A DNA stretch of 64,000 bases from Streptomyces sp. CT34 (GTDB lineage: Bacteria > Actinomycetota > Actinomycetes > Streptomycetales > Streptomycetaceae): positions 866,352-930,351 of the forward strand of contig NZ_KN708638.1 in NCBI RefSeq assembly GCF_000805335.1, read 5' to 3'. The notes beneath the pieces are model-generated. The model saw nothing but the letters and a program-made list of their open reading frames with translations. It had not been told where the DNA came from and searched no databases. The translations under genes were made by a program, and so were the position numbers. Positions 33,808 to 42,484 of the stretch are shown one piece after another. Position 1 is the first letter of the stretch; the number at the start of each line of letters is the position of its first letter.

Positions 33808-34428
33808 CTACTCGAAGCGCGCGGTGTCCCCCGCCCCGCGGCGTACGATCTCGGCCTCGCCGCCCGAGAAGTCGATGACCGTGGTCGGCTCGGTGCCGCA
33901 GTCGCCGGAGTCGAGCACCGCGTCGATCGCATGGTCGAGCCGCTCCTTGATCTCCCAGCCCTGCGTCAGCGGCTCCTCCTCGTCCGGCAGGAGCAGGGTG
34001 CTGGAGAGCAGGGGTTCACCGAGTTCGGCGAGCAGCGCCTGGACGACGGCATGGTCCGGAATCCGGACACCGACCGTCTTCTTCTTCGCGTGCAGCAGCT
34101 GGCGCGGCACTTCCTTCGTGGCGGGCAGGATGAAGGTGTAACGACCGGGAGTCGCCGCCTTGATCGCGCGGAACACATCGTTGTCGATCTGCACGAACTG
34201 GCCCAGCTGCGCGAAGTTCTGGCAGACGAGGGTGAAGTGGTGGCGGTCGTCGAGGTTCCGGATCGACCGGATCCGGTCGATGCCGTCGCGGCTGCCCAGC
34301 TGGCATCCCAGTGCGAAACAGGAGTCCGTGGGATACGCGATGAGCGCACCGGAGCGGATGCTCTCGGCCACCGTGCTGATCGTGCGCCGCTGCGGGTTCT
34401 CGGGGTGGACGTCGAAGTACTTCGCCAT
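33808..34428 (-). CDS. Sua5/YciO/YrdC family threonylcarbamoyl-AMP synthase-like protein
   Basis: This 206-residue single-domain protein is of the YciO/YrdC type. The dsRNA-binding-like fold is marked by GALIAYPTDSCFALGCQLG (about 27-45), the KR-like loop around RSIRNLDDRHHFTLVC, PGRYTFILPATKEVPR and VGVRIPDH. The Sua5 C-terminal domain is absent, so the protein is YciO-like. Relatives use threonine, bicarbonate and ATP for tRNA t6A formation, though YciO members may differ. A stand-alone gene. Confidence 0.88.
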   Translation of the reverse strand: MAKYFDVHPENPQRRTISTVAESIRSGALIAYPTDSCFALGCQLGSRDGIDRIRSIRNLDDRHHFTLVCQNFAQLGQFVQIDNDVFRAIKAATPGRYTFILPATKEVPRQLLHAKKKTVGVRIPDHAVVQALLAELGEPLLSSTLLLPDEEEPLTQGWEIKERLDHAIDAVLDSGDCGTEPTTVIDFSGGEAEIVRRGAGDTARFE

Positions 34429-34588
34429 CCGCCGAGTCTAGGTGATCGGCACAACCGTGACGGTGGGCGCCGGGCCGCACGCTCTCCCGGCCGGTCAGGT
34501 TCGCCCGCCGGCGCCGGAAACCCCCGGCACGGGCGGCGTGACGGCCGACCGTGCCGAGGGTGACGGCGCACCGGCCGCGGCACCGGCC

Positions 34589-35299
34589 TCAGTGTCCCCA
34601 GGACCCTCCGCCGTCCACCTCCATGATGTGACCGGTTATGGACTTGGCGTCGGGCGAGGTCAGGAAGTTCACGACCGCGGCGACCTCGGTGGGCTGGATC
34701 AGGCACTTGGTGCGGGTCCGGGCGACGAGCTGCCGCTGGAACTCCTCCGGCAGGGACCGGTACATGGGTGTATCGGTGGGTCCCGGGCAGATGACGTTCA
34801 CGGTGATGCCGTACTCGGCGACCTCCTCGGCCAGCCCCCTGGCAAAGCCCAACTGGCCTGCCTTGGACGCCGCGTAGTTGGTCTGGGTGGCGCCGCCCGC
34901 CAGGGCCAGGGCGGACGACATCACGATGATGCGGCCGGCCCGCCGCTCCTTCATGCTGCGGCAGGCACGCCGGGCGACCTTCATGGTGCCGGAAAGATTG
35001 ACGTCGATGACCCGGTCCCACTGCTCATCGGTCATGTCCTCAAGGAAGTTGTTGGCGATGACGCCCGCGTTGGCGACCAGGACGTCCACCTCTCCCAACT
35101 CCTGCTCGATCCGCGTGAACGCGCGGTCGACGTCATCGGTACGGGTCACATCGCACGAGATCGGCAGGAGACCGGGGAGCTTCGGCGCTTCGGTGGTCAG
35201 ATGCGTGACGGCGACCTTGTTGCCCAGGGACAGCTGGTGCTCGGCAATGGCCAGGCCGATGCCGCGGGACCCGCCGGTCACCAGAACTACTCGGGACAT
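34589..35299 (-). CDS. SDR-family oxidoreductase, FabG-like
   Basis: This 236-residue NAD(P)-dependent short-chain reductase has VTGGSRGIGLA (about 7-17), NAG (about 83), the catalytic Ser in MSSALALAGG, YAASKAG (Tyr and Lys, about 147-151), and ICPGPTDTPM. It resembles 3-oxoacyl-ACP reductases. AAGGAG nine bases before ATG 35299 decides the start over ATG 35350. It lies outside the KAS cassette but could supply reducing steps; this is speculation. Confidence 0.9.
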   Translation of the reverse strand: MSRVVLVTGGSRGIGLAIAEHQLSLGNKVAVTHLTTEAPKLPGLLPISCDVTRTDDVDRAFTRIEQELGEVDVLVANAGVIANNFLEDMTDEQWDRVIDVNLSGTMKVARRACRSMKERRAGRIIVMSSALALAGGATQTNYAASKAGQLGFARGLAEEVAEYGITVNVICPGPTDTPMYRSLPEEFQRQLVARTRTKCLIQPTEVAAVVNFLTSPDAKSITGHIMEVDGGGSWGH

Positions 35300-35832
35300 G
35301 GGTATGCGCTCCTTGCTCTCGACAGAGGTCTGTGGGTGAGTATCAGCCACCCGGAGGCATAACCGACAGCCGGGTATGGTTTCCGGTTGTCACACGCGCC
35401 TAGCCGAGGAGCCCACCGGTGCGGACCGGAAGTTCGCCGCGGCCGGTCGCCCCGTCCAGGGCTATCGCGAGGTCGTGCGGCCACCGGCCCGGTGCGAGGA
35501 AGCTCCGCTGACAGTCGCGGCGTGACTGTTCGTCATCGGTGCAGGCGGATGCCCGGCCCCGGCGGCGAGGCCGCCGCATTCCAGCGACGCCACCGGTCCG
35601 CTCCCGCCACGCCCGTCCCTCGTCCGCTGCCGCCACCTGACCCCTCATCAACTGCCGTTCTCCCCACAGATGTCGTGCGTCCCGTCATCGTCGACACTAC
35701 GCGGGACCACTGACACACCACCGGTCGCGGTGCGGGCGGCTCCGCCGTACGAGGCCCGGAGTGCGTAGGCCGCCCGGGGTATCACGGCTCCCTCTGGCGT
35801 TCGGGGGCCATCGGGGGCGGTACACATCGGGC
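35300..35832. other. Gap with no convincing gene
   Basis: No frame shows recognisable sequence. A minus-strand frame ending at 35400 (with RSFLAPGRWPHDLAIALDG) is coding-like but lacks a supported start and was not annotated. Confidence 0.4.
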
Positions 35833-36024
35833 ATGACCGATCCTGATGAGTACGCGCGGGTGATGACGTGTGAGGACGCGGTGTACCGGCCGATCGTGCC
35901 CGTTGGCGGTGCGGGGGACTGCCGGGCGCCGACGACCGGTGAGGGTGCGGCGGCTGAGGCGTTGGCAGGGTGCCGTGCGGGAGGGTGCGGGTGCGGACGG
36001 TGTCAGGGGGCCGGGTCGGGGTGA
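35833..36024 (+). CDS. Possible small Cys-rich protein
   Basis: A 63-residue frame (MTDPDEYARVMTCEDAVYRP) ending in a Cys/Gly-rich tail (AGCRAGGCGCGRCQGAG). It converges with and overlaps the end of the KAS II gene by about 22 bp. Coding is uncertain; no family recognised. Confidence 0.3.
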   Translation: MTDPDEYARVMTCEDAVYRPIVPVGGAGDCRAPTTGEGAAAEALAGCRAGGCGCGRCQGAGSG

Positions 36025-37346
36025 GGGCCGGGGTGGGTGGCAGGCGGTGGGCCGGCGGGCGGAGCGCCGAGGGGGCACGGGGCGGGGGTGAAGGCGAGCG
36101 CCGTGTTGTGGCCGCCGAAGCCGCAGGAGACGCTCAGGGCGAGGTCGATGCGCTGACTGCGGGCCGTTGGGGCGACCACGTCGAGGACCGCGGTGTCGGC
36201 CTCGGGGGTGTGGAAGTTGGCCGTGGGCGGGGCGAGTTGGTGCTGCACGGTCAGGACGGTCAGGGCCGCTTCGATGGCTCCGGCCGCGCCCATGGTGTGG
36301 CCGAGTACGCCCTTGACCGAGGTGACGGAGGGGGCGGCGGTGGCGAAGAGGTCGTGGAGGACGGTCGCCTCGGTGCGGTCGTTGAGCGGGGTGCCGGTGC
36401 CGTGGGCGTTGATGTGGGCGACGTCGGCCGGAGCCGCGTCGGCGTGGCGCAGGGCTTGCCGTAGGGCTGCCCGCAGACCGCGACCGTCCGGGCTGGGTGC
36501 GACCGGGTGGTGGGCGTCGGTGGCCGAACCGTGCCCGGTGAGCAGGGCCCGGGTGGGTGCGCGGCGCGCCGTCGCGTCCGCGCCACGTTCCAGGACCAGT
36601 ACGCCGGCGCCCTCCGCCAGGACGAAGCCGTCGCGGGTGGCGTCGAAGGGGCGGGAGGCCGTCGCGGGGTCGTCGAGGCGGCGGGAGAGCGCTCCGGCGC
36701 GGGCGAAGGCGGTCGCGCACAGGGGGGTGATCATGGCGTCGCTGCCGCCGGCGATCGCGATGTCGCAGGCGCCGGTCTCCAGGAGCATGGCGGCGGTGGT
36801 CAGGGCGGCGGCGCCCGAGGCGCAGGCGGTGGCGGTGTGCAGGGCCGGGCCGTGCACCCCCAGGTCGATGGCGAGTTGGCCGGCGGCCATGTTGGGGAGG
36901 AAGGCGGGCAGCGTGAGGGGGGACACCGAGCGGTGTCCGCCGGCGAGCAGCTTGCGGTGCTGCCGCTCGTAGGTGCCCACGCCGCCGGCGGCCGACCCCA
37001 GCACGAGGGCCACCCGGGCGGCCGGCCAGTCCCGCGACGCGGGGTCGAGGCCCGCGTCCCGGACGGCCTCCCGAGCCGCGGTCAGCGCGAAGTGCGTGAA
37101 CCGGTCGTGGCGCCACGGCTGGGCGCCGCCCGCCTGCGTGCGCGCGTCGAAGCCGGGGACGCGGCAGGAGATGGTGACCGGCAGTCCGGCGAGTTCGGGA
37201 TCGGCCGCGGCGGCCGGCCGGCCGGCGCAGACGCCTTTCCAGGTGTCGTCGGCGCCGATTCCGGCCGGGGTGACGAGGCCGATTCCGGTGACTGCCAAGG
37301 GAGTTGGCGGGGACATCGATGCCGGGGTGGGGGCGCCGGCCGTCAT
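36003..37346 (-). CDS. Beta-ketoacyl-ACP synthase II (KAS II/FabF-like)
   Basis: This 447-residue condensing enzyme for chain extension has the complete Cys-His-His active site: TATACASGAAA (about Cys175), AHGTGTPLND (about His310) and KGVLGHTMGAAGAIEA (about His345). The N-terminal LAVTGIGLVTPAG and C-terminal SCGFGGHNTALAF are canonical, followed by an unusual Pro-rich tail. Only one KS is present, with no chain-length-factor partner. Its start overlaps the ACP gene stop by four bases. Seventh and last gene of the cassette. Confidence 0.92.
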   Translation of the reverse strand: MTAGAPTPASMSPPTPLAVTGIGLVTPAGIGADDTWKGVCAGRPAAAADPELAGLPVTISCRVPGFDARTQAGGAQPWRHDRFTHFALTAAREAVRDAGLDPASRDWPAARVALVLGSAAGGVGTYERQHRKLLAGGHRSVSPLTLPAFLPNMAAGQLAIDLGVHGPALHTATACASGAAALTTAAMLLETGACDIAIAGGSDAMITPLCATAFARAGALSRRLDDPATASRPFDATRDGFVLAEGAGVLVLERGADATARRAPTRALLTGHGSATDAHHPVAPSPDGRGLRAALRQALRHADAAPADVAHINAHGTGTPLNDRTEATVLHDLFATAAPSVTSVKGVLGHTMGAAGAIEAALTVLTVQHQLAPPTANFHTPEADTAVLDVVAPTARSQRIDLALSVSCGFGGHNTALAFTPAPCPLGAPPAGPPPATHPGPHPDPAP

Positions 37347-37597
37347 GGTGCGACGGTTCCGGACTGTTCGCGCAGCAGGCCGCGGACGGTCCCGGCGAGT
37401 TCGTCGAGGGTGACCTCGGCTGCGGCGTCGTCGGCCAGGTCGATGTGCCAGTCCTCCTGGAGGGTGACGGCGAACTCGACGACGGCGAGGGAGTCGAGGT
37501 CCAGGTCGGTGAGGGTGGAGTCGGGGCGGACGGCGTCGGCGGGGACGTCGAACTTGTCGGTGAGCACGGTCACGAGGTGCTGGAGGACATCGTCCAT
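37343..37597 (-). CDS. Acyl carrier protein
   Basis: This 84-residue acidic four-helix protein carries the phosphopantetheine attachment Ser in LTDLDLDSLAVVEF (Ser about 36). The rest (MDDVLQHLVTVLTDKF at the start, EVTLDELAGTVRGLL at the end) is typical. It overlaps the upstream KAS III gene by 28 bases and the KAS II gene by four, so expression is tightly coupled. It presumably carries the growing acyl chain of the cassette. Confidence 0.93.
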   Translation of the reverse strand: MDDVLQHLVTVLTDKFDVPADAVRPDSTLTDLDLDSLAVVEFAVTLQEDWHIDLADDAAAEVTLDELAGTVRGLLREQSGTVAP

Positions 37598-38697
37598 GGC
37601 TGGGTCCTTCGGTGAGGTGGGGCGGGGGACGGTTCGGAGGCGGGTCGGGGGTGCGGAGGATGGTGCCGGGGAGTGGCAGACGGCCAGGTCAGGGCGATCG
37701 AGCCCCAGGTGAGGCCGCCGCCGAAGGCGGTCAGCAGGGTGCGGGCGCCGGGCGGTACGAGCCCCTGTGCGGCGGTGTCGGCGAGGGCCAGGGGGATCGA
37801 GGCGGCGGCGGTGTTGGCGACGTCCTGGATGTTGCCGAAGCGGTGCCGGGGGGCGATGTCGAGCCGGTCGGCGACGGAGTCGAGGATCCGCTGGTTGGCC
37901 TGGTGGCCGATGAAGGCCGCGACGGTGCCGGGGGTCCAGCCGGCGCGGTGCAGTGCGGCGCGGGAGGACTCGGTCATACGGCGTACGGCCTGGGCGTAGA
38001 CGTCGCGGCCCCGCATCCGGAAGTAGCGGTCGTGGCGGGTGAGTTGCTGTGCGGCGAGGGGCATGCGGGAGCCGCCTCCGTTGATGGCGATCAGGTCGCA
38101 GCGGGAGCCGTCGGAGCCGAGGTCGGTGGCGATGACGGCGCCCGGCTGCCCGGGGTGCGCGCCGCGCAGGACGACCGCGCCGGCGCCGTCGCCGAAGATG
38201 TAGGCGGTGTCGCGGTCGAGGGGGTCGATGATGCTGGAGTAGGTCTCGGCGGCGATGACCAGCGGCCGGGCGCAGTCTCCGCTGAGCAGCAGCGCGGTGG
38301 CGAGGGACATCCCGTAGACGAAGCCCGAGCAGACGGCTGCCAGGTCGAAGGCGGGGATGGTGGACAGGCCGAGGCGGTGGGCGACCTCCGGTGCGGTGGC
38401 CGGGCAGTGCCGGTCGGGTGTGGTGGTGGCGAGCAGGAGCAGGTCGGGGGGTGGTCCGCCGGCGGATTCGAGGGCGGCGCGGCCCGCGCCGGTGGCGAGG
38501 TCGCCGGTGGCGGTTCCGGGGGCGGCACGGCGGCGGTTGACGATGCCGGTCCGCGAGCGGATCCAGGCGTCGGAGGTCTGGAGACTTCCCTGGCGGGTCA
38601 GCTCCTCGTTGGAGATCACGCGCGGGGGCAGCGAGGAGCCGATGCCACAGATGGCCGCGGCGCGGCGTGGGTGTGGGGCGGGGCGCTGTCCGGTCAC
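37570..38697 (-). CDS. Beta-ketoacyl-ACP synthase III-like enzyme (second copy)
   Basis: This 375-residue FabH-like enzyme has the full Cys-His-Asn triad: FDLAAVCSGFVYGM (Cys about 120), IGHQANQRILD (His about 265) and QDVANTAAASIPLAL (Asn about 295), plus a Pro-rich C-terminal extension. GTG 38697 overlaps the upstream stop region (one base from the SDR stop codon). With a second KAS III in the cassette, the two may select different starter or terminal acyl groups, or one may transfer the chain. Confidence 0.9.
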   Translation of the reverse strand: MTGQRPAPHPRRAAAICGIGSSLPPRVISNEELTRQGSLQTSDAWIRSRTGIVNRRRAAPGTATGDLATGAGRAALESAGGPPPDLLLLATTTPDRHCPATAPEVAHRLGLSTIPAFDLAAVCSGFVYGMSLATALLLSGDCARPLVIAAETYSSIIDPLDRDTAYIFGDGAGAVVLRGAHPGQPGAVIATDLGSDGSRCDLIAINGGGSRMPLAAQQLTRHDRYFRMRGRDVYAQAVRRMTESSRAALHRAGWTPGTVAAFIGHQANQRILDSVADRLDIAPRHRFGNIQDVANTAAASIPLALADTAAQGLVPPGARTLLTAFGGGLTWGSIALTWPSATPRHHPPHPRPASEPSPAPPHRRTQPWTMSSSTS

Positions 38698-38698
38698 G

Positions 38699-39541
38699 TC
38701 ACGCCCCGGCGAACGGGGAGGGCGGTTTGGGGATGCCGGCGAGGCCGCTGTCCGGCACCGACACGCCGCCGTCCAACACGAGGGCCTGGCCGGTCAGATG
38801 GCCGGCGGCGGGCGAGGCCAGGTAGAGCGCGGCCCAGGCGACCTCCTCCGGCTCCGCCCAGCGGCCGAGCGGCACATGGGCCATCAGCCAGTCGGAGACC
38901 GGAGCGGTGCGGTAGGCGAACGCCGTCATGTCGGTCCGGGTCCAGCCGGGGTACAGGGCGTTGACGCGGACGCCGTCGCACGCCCAGCCGGCCGCGAGGC
39001 TGCGGGCCAGCGACACCTGGCCCGCCTTGGTGGCCGCGTACGCCTCCGCCATGGGCATCCCCATCATGCCGGCCACGGAGGACATCAGCACCAGGCCGGC
39101 CCGCGGTGAGGCGGTCAGGTGGCGGTGGGCGTGCCGGCACAGGGCGGCGGTGGCGTTGAGGTTGACGGTGACGACGTGGTCCCAGTCCCCCTGGTCGGAG
39201 CCGGACAGCGGGACGAGCAGCGGTGTGCCGTCCGGCCGGGCGGGCAGCACTCCGGCGTTGTGGACCACGATGTCGAGCCCGCCGAGGGCGTCGGCGGCGG
39301 CGTCGACGACCCGGCCGGCGGCGGCGGGTTCGGCGAAGTCCCCCGGTACACGGTGCGCGGCGCGGTCCCGCTGCGTGACCTCCGCGGCGGTGCCCTTGAG
39401 GGCCTCCTCGGTGCGGGCGGACAGGGCGAGGTCGGCTCCGGCGTCGGCCAGCGTCAGGGCGACGGCGCGGCCGATGCCGCGGGAGGCTCCGGTGACCAGG
39501 GCGCGGGCGCCGTCGAGCCGGAAGGCTTCAGTGGTGTGCAT
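38699..39541 (-). CDS. SDR-family ketoreductase of the KAS cassette
   Basis: This 280-residue enzyme has ALVTGASRGIGRAVAL (about 13-28), VHNAGVLP, LMSSVAGMMGM (Ser), YAATKAGQVSLARSL (Tyr/Lys) and a C-terminal LTGQALVLDGG. It probably reduces 3-ketoacyl-ACP intermediates with NADPH. The gene overlaps the preceding KAS III gene by 14 bases. It differs clearly from the FabG-like gene at 34589. Confidence 0.9.
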   Translation of the reverse strand: MHTTEAFRLDGARALVTGASRGIGRAVALTLADAGADLALSARTEEALKGTAAEVTQRDRAAHRVPGDFAEPAAAGRVVDAAADALGGLDIVVHNAGVLPARPDGTPLLVPLSGSDQGDWDHVVTVNLNATAALCRHAHRHLTASPRAGLVLMSSVAGMMGMPMAEAYAATKAGQVSLARSLAAGWACDGVRVNALYPGWTRTDMTAFAYRTAPVSDWLMAHVPLGRWAEPEEVAWAALYLASPAAGHLTGQALVLDGGVSVPDSGLAGIPKPPSPFAGA

Positions 39542-40607
39542 GGTGGAACGTCCCTTCGCTTGCCGCGGCCCGCTGCGGGGCGATGCGGATGGTGGGGGCG
39601 CCGCTCCAGGTCAGCAGGGCGCTGCCCCAGGTCATGCCGGCGCCGAACGTGGCGGTGAGGATGCGGGATCGCGGGGTGAGCAATCCGTTCGCGGCGGCGG
39701 TGGCCAGCGCGTACGGCGTGGAGGCGGCGCCGATGTTGCCGATCTCCTGGGCGACGATCGGGAGCCGGTCGACGGGGATGCCCATGTCGGTGGCGACGGA
39801 GCGCAGCAGCTTGGGGTTGGGCTGGTGGGTGATGAAGGCGTCGATGTCCTGGAGCCGCAGCCGGTTGCGGGCCAGGCTGTCGCTCACCACCAGGGGGAAC
39901 ATGGTGGTGATGAAGTCGCGCACCGCGCGTCCGTCCATGCGGATGGTGTGGGCGCCGGTGCGGAGCGTGGTGCTGCTGGCGGGCCTCCTGCTGCCGCCGG
40001 CGGGGATGAGGACCCGGTCGGCGAGGGTTCCGTCCGAGCCCAGGTGGAAGTCGCCGAACCCCTGTCCCGGCGGGACCGGCCCGAGCACGGATGCCGCGGC
40101 GCCGTCGGCGAAGAGGACGGCGGTGGCGCGGTCGGCGGGGTCGAGGAACTTCGAGTACGCCTCGACGCCCACGACCGCGGCGTACCGTGCGCACGGATCG
40201 GCGCGCAGCCAGTCGTGCGCCACCCTGACCGCGAACAGCCAGCCCGAGCAGGCGGCGCTGACGTCGAGCGCGACGGCGTTGCGGGCCTTGGTGAGGGCCT
40301 GTACCCGGCAGGCGGTGGAGGGCCCCAGTTCGTCGGGGGTGGAGGTGGCCAGTACGAGCAGGTCGAGCTGGTCGATGTCGAGGCCGGCCGCGGCGACGGC
40401 GGCCCGCACTGCGCAGGCCGCCAGGTCGGAGGCGGCCTCGTGGGGCGCGGCGACATGGCGGTTGCGCACTCCGGTGCGCTGGGTGATCCAGTCGGCGGTG
40501 ACGCCCGCGCCGGATGCGACTTCGGCGTTGGGGCGTCGCCGGGAGGGGAGGAAGGTGCCCATGCCGAGGATGCCGATGGGCCGGGCGGGGTGGTCGTCGA
40601 TGCTCAC
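39528..40607 (-). CDS. Beta-ketoacyl-ACP synthase III-like enzyme (first copy)
   Basis: This 359-residue FabH-like protein has Cys in DVSAACSGWLFAV (about 115), His in FITHQPNPKLLRS and Asn in IGNIGAASTPYALA, so the triad is complete. It starts at GTG 40607 (MSIDDHPARPIGILGMG), overlapping the acyl-CoA oxidase-like gene stop by four bases. Divergence between the two KAS III copies is high, arguing for different roles rather than recent duplication. Confidence 0.9.
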   Translation of the reverse strand: MSIDDHPARPIGILGMGTFLPSRRRPNAEVASGAGVTADWITQRTGVRNRHVAAPHEAASDLAACAVRAAVAAAGLDIDQLDLLVLATSTPDELGPSTACRVQALTKARNAVALDVSAACSGWLFAVRVAHDWLRADPCARYAAVVGVEAYSKFLDPADRATAVLFADGAAASVLGPVPPGQGFGDFHLGSDGTLADRVLIPAGGSRRPASSTTLRTGAHTIRMDGRAVRDFITTMFPLVVSDSLARNRLRLQDIDAFITHQPNPKLLRSVATDMGIPVDRLPIVAQEIGNIGAASTPYALATAAANGLLTPRSRILTATFGAGMTWGSALLTWSGAPTIRIAPQRAAASEGTFHHAHH

Positions 40608-42484
40608 GCGGGTGCTCCGGGGTGCCAGGTGAGGGTGCCGCCGAGCGCGGCGGCGTAGTCGGGGTCGGACAGCGGGGTGGGGAGGAGGTCGTCGGGGGTG
40701 CCCAGGGCTTCGGTCAGCGTCGTCAGGTGCGGCATGAGGCGTTCGCACTGGCGGTCCGCGGTGTCGTTGAGGGTGGCCGCCTGGGTGGGGCCGAGGAGTC
40801 CGGTCCATTGCAGGGGGCCCGCCAGCCGGAGGGCCTGGGTGGTGCCGTAGAGGGCGGCGAGGGTGCGCAACGGGCCCCGTACGGTGGGGTCGTGGACCGC
40901 GGCGAGGGTGTCGGCGACGCTCTGCGCGGCCAGTCGCCGGGTGTGGATCTCGCCGAGCTGCCGGGCGTGTTCCAGGACCGGGTTCCACAGCGCCATCCCG
41001 CTCAGGTGCGGGGTTCGGCGGGTGCGGACCGTGGTGTGCAGGTCGCCGGCCAGCCGCCGCTCCAGCGCTCCGACGAGGCCCGGCCACCAGGTGGGGCTGT
41101 CCGGGTCCGGATGCCCCGGCGGGGCGGGAGCGGTGGCGTCGGGGTGCTCCTCGGCCAGTGCGCGGCCGATGTCGAGCAGGATGAGCCGGTTGTCGCCGCC
41201 GGCGCTGTCGAAGGCGCGGGCGAAGCCGTGGTAGGCGGAGAGCCGGTTGACGGCGAGGTAGCCGGCGAGACCGCAGCGGTGCTGGCACTCGCCCGTGACG
41301 TGCGCGGCTCCGGTCACCGCGAGCGCCTTGAAGGCGGCCAGCCGGCGGTCCACGGAGGCCCAGGGCGCGAAGGCCATGTCCGGTGGGGTGCCGCTCGTGG
41401 TGCCGGTGGCGGTGCGGCCGTCCAGCGTGAACGCCCAGAGGTCCTTGGCGGTTTGGGCCGCGCAGGTCAGTGCGAAGGCTTCGGCCAGTGCGGAGAGCAG
41501 GGCCCGCTGCTGGGTGCGGTAGGTCAGGACCGGGGAGCCGGGGGCGAGCCTGCCGTGCGAGCGGCGGTGCAGCGAGTGGCGCAGGGCCGCCACGGCGGCG
41601 GCCCGGGAGAGGACCGCCGCCGCGCTGGGCAGGGTGGCCCACAGGGCCTGCCCCACCGACATGGTGTGCCGCAACCGCTGATCGGATGTCAACGGGTCGT
41701 GCACACAGCGGAGTTCGTCGATAGCGGCGCTGCCGCGAAGCCACCGCTCGTACGGGACGCGGACGCCGTCGAAGCGCACCAGGGCGTATTCGAGGGGCAG
41801 TTCGTCGACGCGCAGCGGGCCGGAGATCGCGACACCCGGCGCGGTCTCCCGCTCGTCGCACAGGTCGACGAGGAAGGGGAAGACCCCGTGGTCGATGCCG
41901 TCGACGACCAGGCGGGCGCAGACGGCGGCGCTCTGCGGCATGCCCGGCATGCCGAGGCTGGAGAACTTGGCCGCCCGGTGGTCGGGCGTGCGCAGCACGA
42001 ACTCCCGGCCGTCCGGCCGGAATTCGGCGACGGTGCGCACCGCGAGGTGGCTGCCGGCGTCGCCGATCTCGGTGATGAGGAAGACGCCCTTGCGCACCGC
42101 GCTCGCCAGTGCCTCCGGCACGGCCGCCGGCCCGGTCCCGGCCCCGGCCGGCCCGTTCCGCCGCGATTCGCGGGATGCGCCGACGACCGACCCCAGGCAC
42201 AGGACGTAGTGGTTGAGCACCGTCATGTAGAGCGCCGGGTCGACGACGGCCGTGCAGGCGCTCAGTGTGGTCAGCAGGTCGGGGTCGGCGAGCAGTTGGC
42301 CGGCGGGCGGCAGCAGCCCGGCCAGGATGCGCAGCTGCCGGTGGGTGCGGTGGTTCCGGCTCTCCTGCGCCCTCGGCGGGTCCGCCGTGGCGAGCGCGGC
42401 CAGGATCCGCCGGCCCGCGACGGTGCGGAGCGGATCGGGCAGCACCGGCGCGACGGCGGTGCGCGGATCGGAGGTGGTCGTCAT
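40604..42484 (-). CDS. Acyl-CoA oxidase/dehydrogenase-like flavoprotein
   Basis: This 626-residue protein is of the acyl-CoA oxidase (ACOX) type. FAD- and substrate-contact segments include VFLITEIGDAGSHLAVRT (about 135-152) and AAKFSSLGMPGMPQSAAVCA; VFPFLVDLCDE and LRFDGVRVPYERWL-like segments follow. A C-terminal helical domain contains YHGFARAFDSAGGDN and AEEHPDATAPA. It would introduce or rearrange a double bond in an acyl-ACP or acyl-CoA. Overlaps both neighbours by four bases. It is the most unusual member of the cassette. Confidence 0.85.
   Translation of the reverse strand: MTTTSDPRTAVAPVLPDPLRTVAGRRILAALATADPPRAQESRNHRTHRQLRILAGLLPPAGQLLADPDLLTTLSACTAVVDPALYMTVLNHYVLCLGSVVGASRESRRNGPAGAGTGPAAVPEALASAVRKGVFLITEIGDAGSHLAVRTVAEFRPDGREFVLRTPDHRAAKFSSLGMPGMPQSAAVCARLVVDGIDHGVFPFLVDLCDERETAPGVAISGPLRVDELPLEYALVRFDGVRVPYERWLRGSAAIDELRCVHDPLTSDQRLRHTMSVGQALWATLPSAAAVLSRAAAVAALRHSLHRRSHGRLAPGSPVLTYRTQQRALLSALAEAFALTCAAQTAKDLWAFTLDGRTATGTTSGTPPDMAFAPWASVDRRLAAFKALAVTGAAHVTGECQHRCGLAGYLAVNRLSAYHGFARAFDSAGGDNRLILLDIGRALAEEHPDATAPAPPGHPDPDSPTWWPGLVGALERRLAGDLHTTVRTRRTPHLSGMALWNPVLEHARQLGEIHTRRLAAQSVADTLAAVHDPTVRGPLRTLAALYGTTQALRLAGPLQWTGLLGPTQAATLNDTADRQCERLMPHLTTLTEALGTPDDLLPTPLSDPDYAAALGGTLTWHPGAPA

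Noticed and set aside
36003..37346. Classical type II polyketide synthase
   Set aside because: Only one KAS II-type subunit is present with a complete active site; no chain-length factor, cyclase or aromatase is found.
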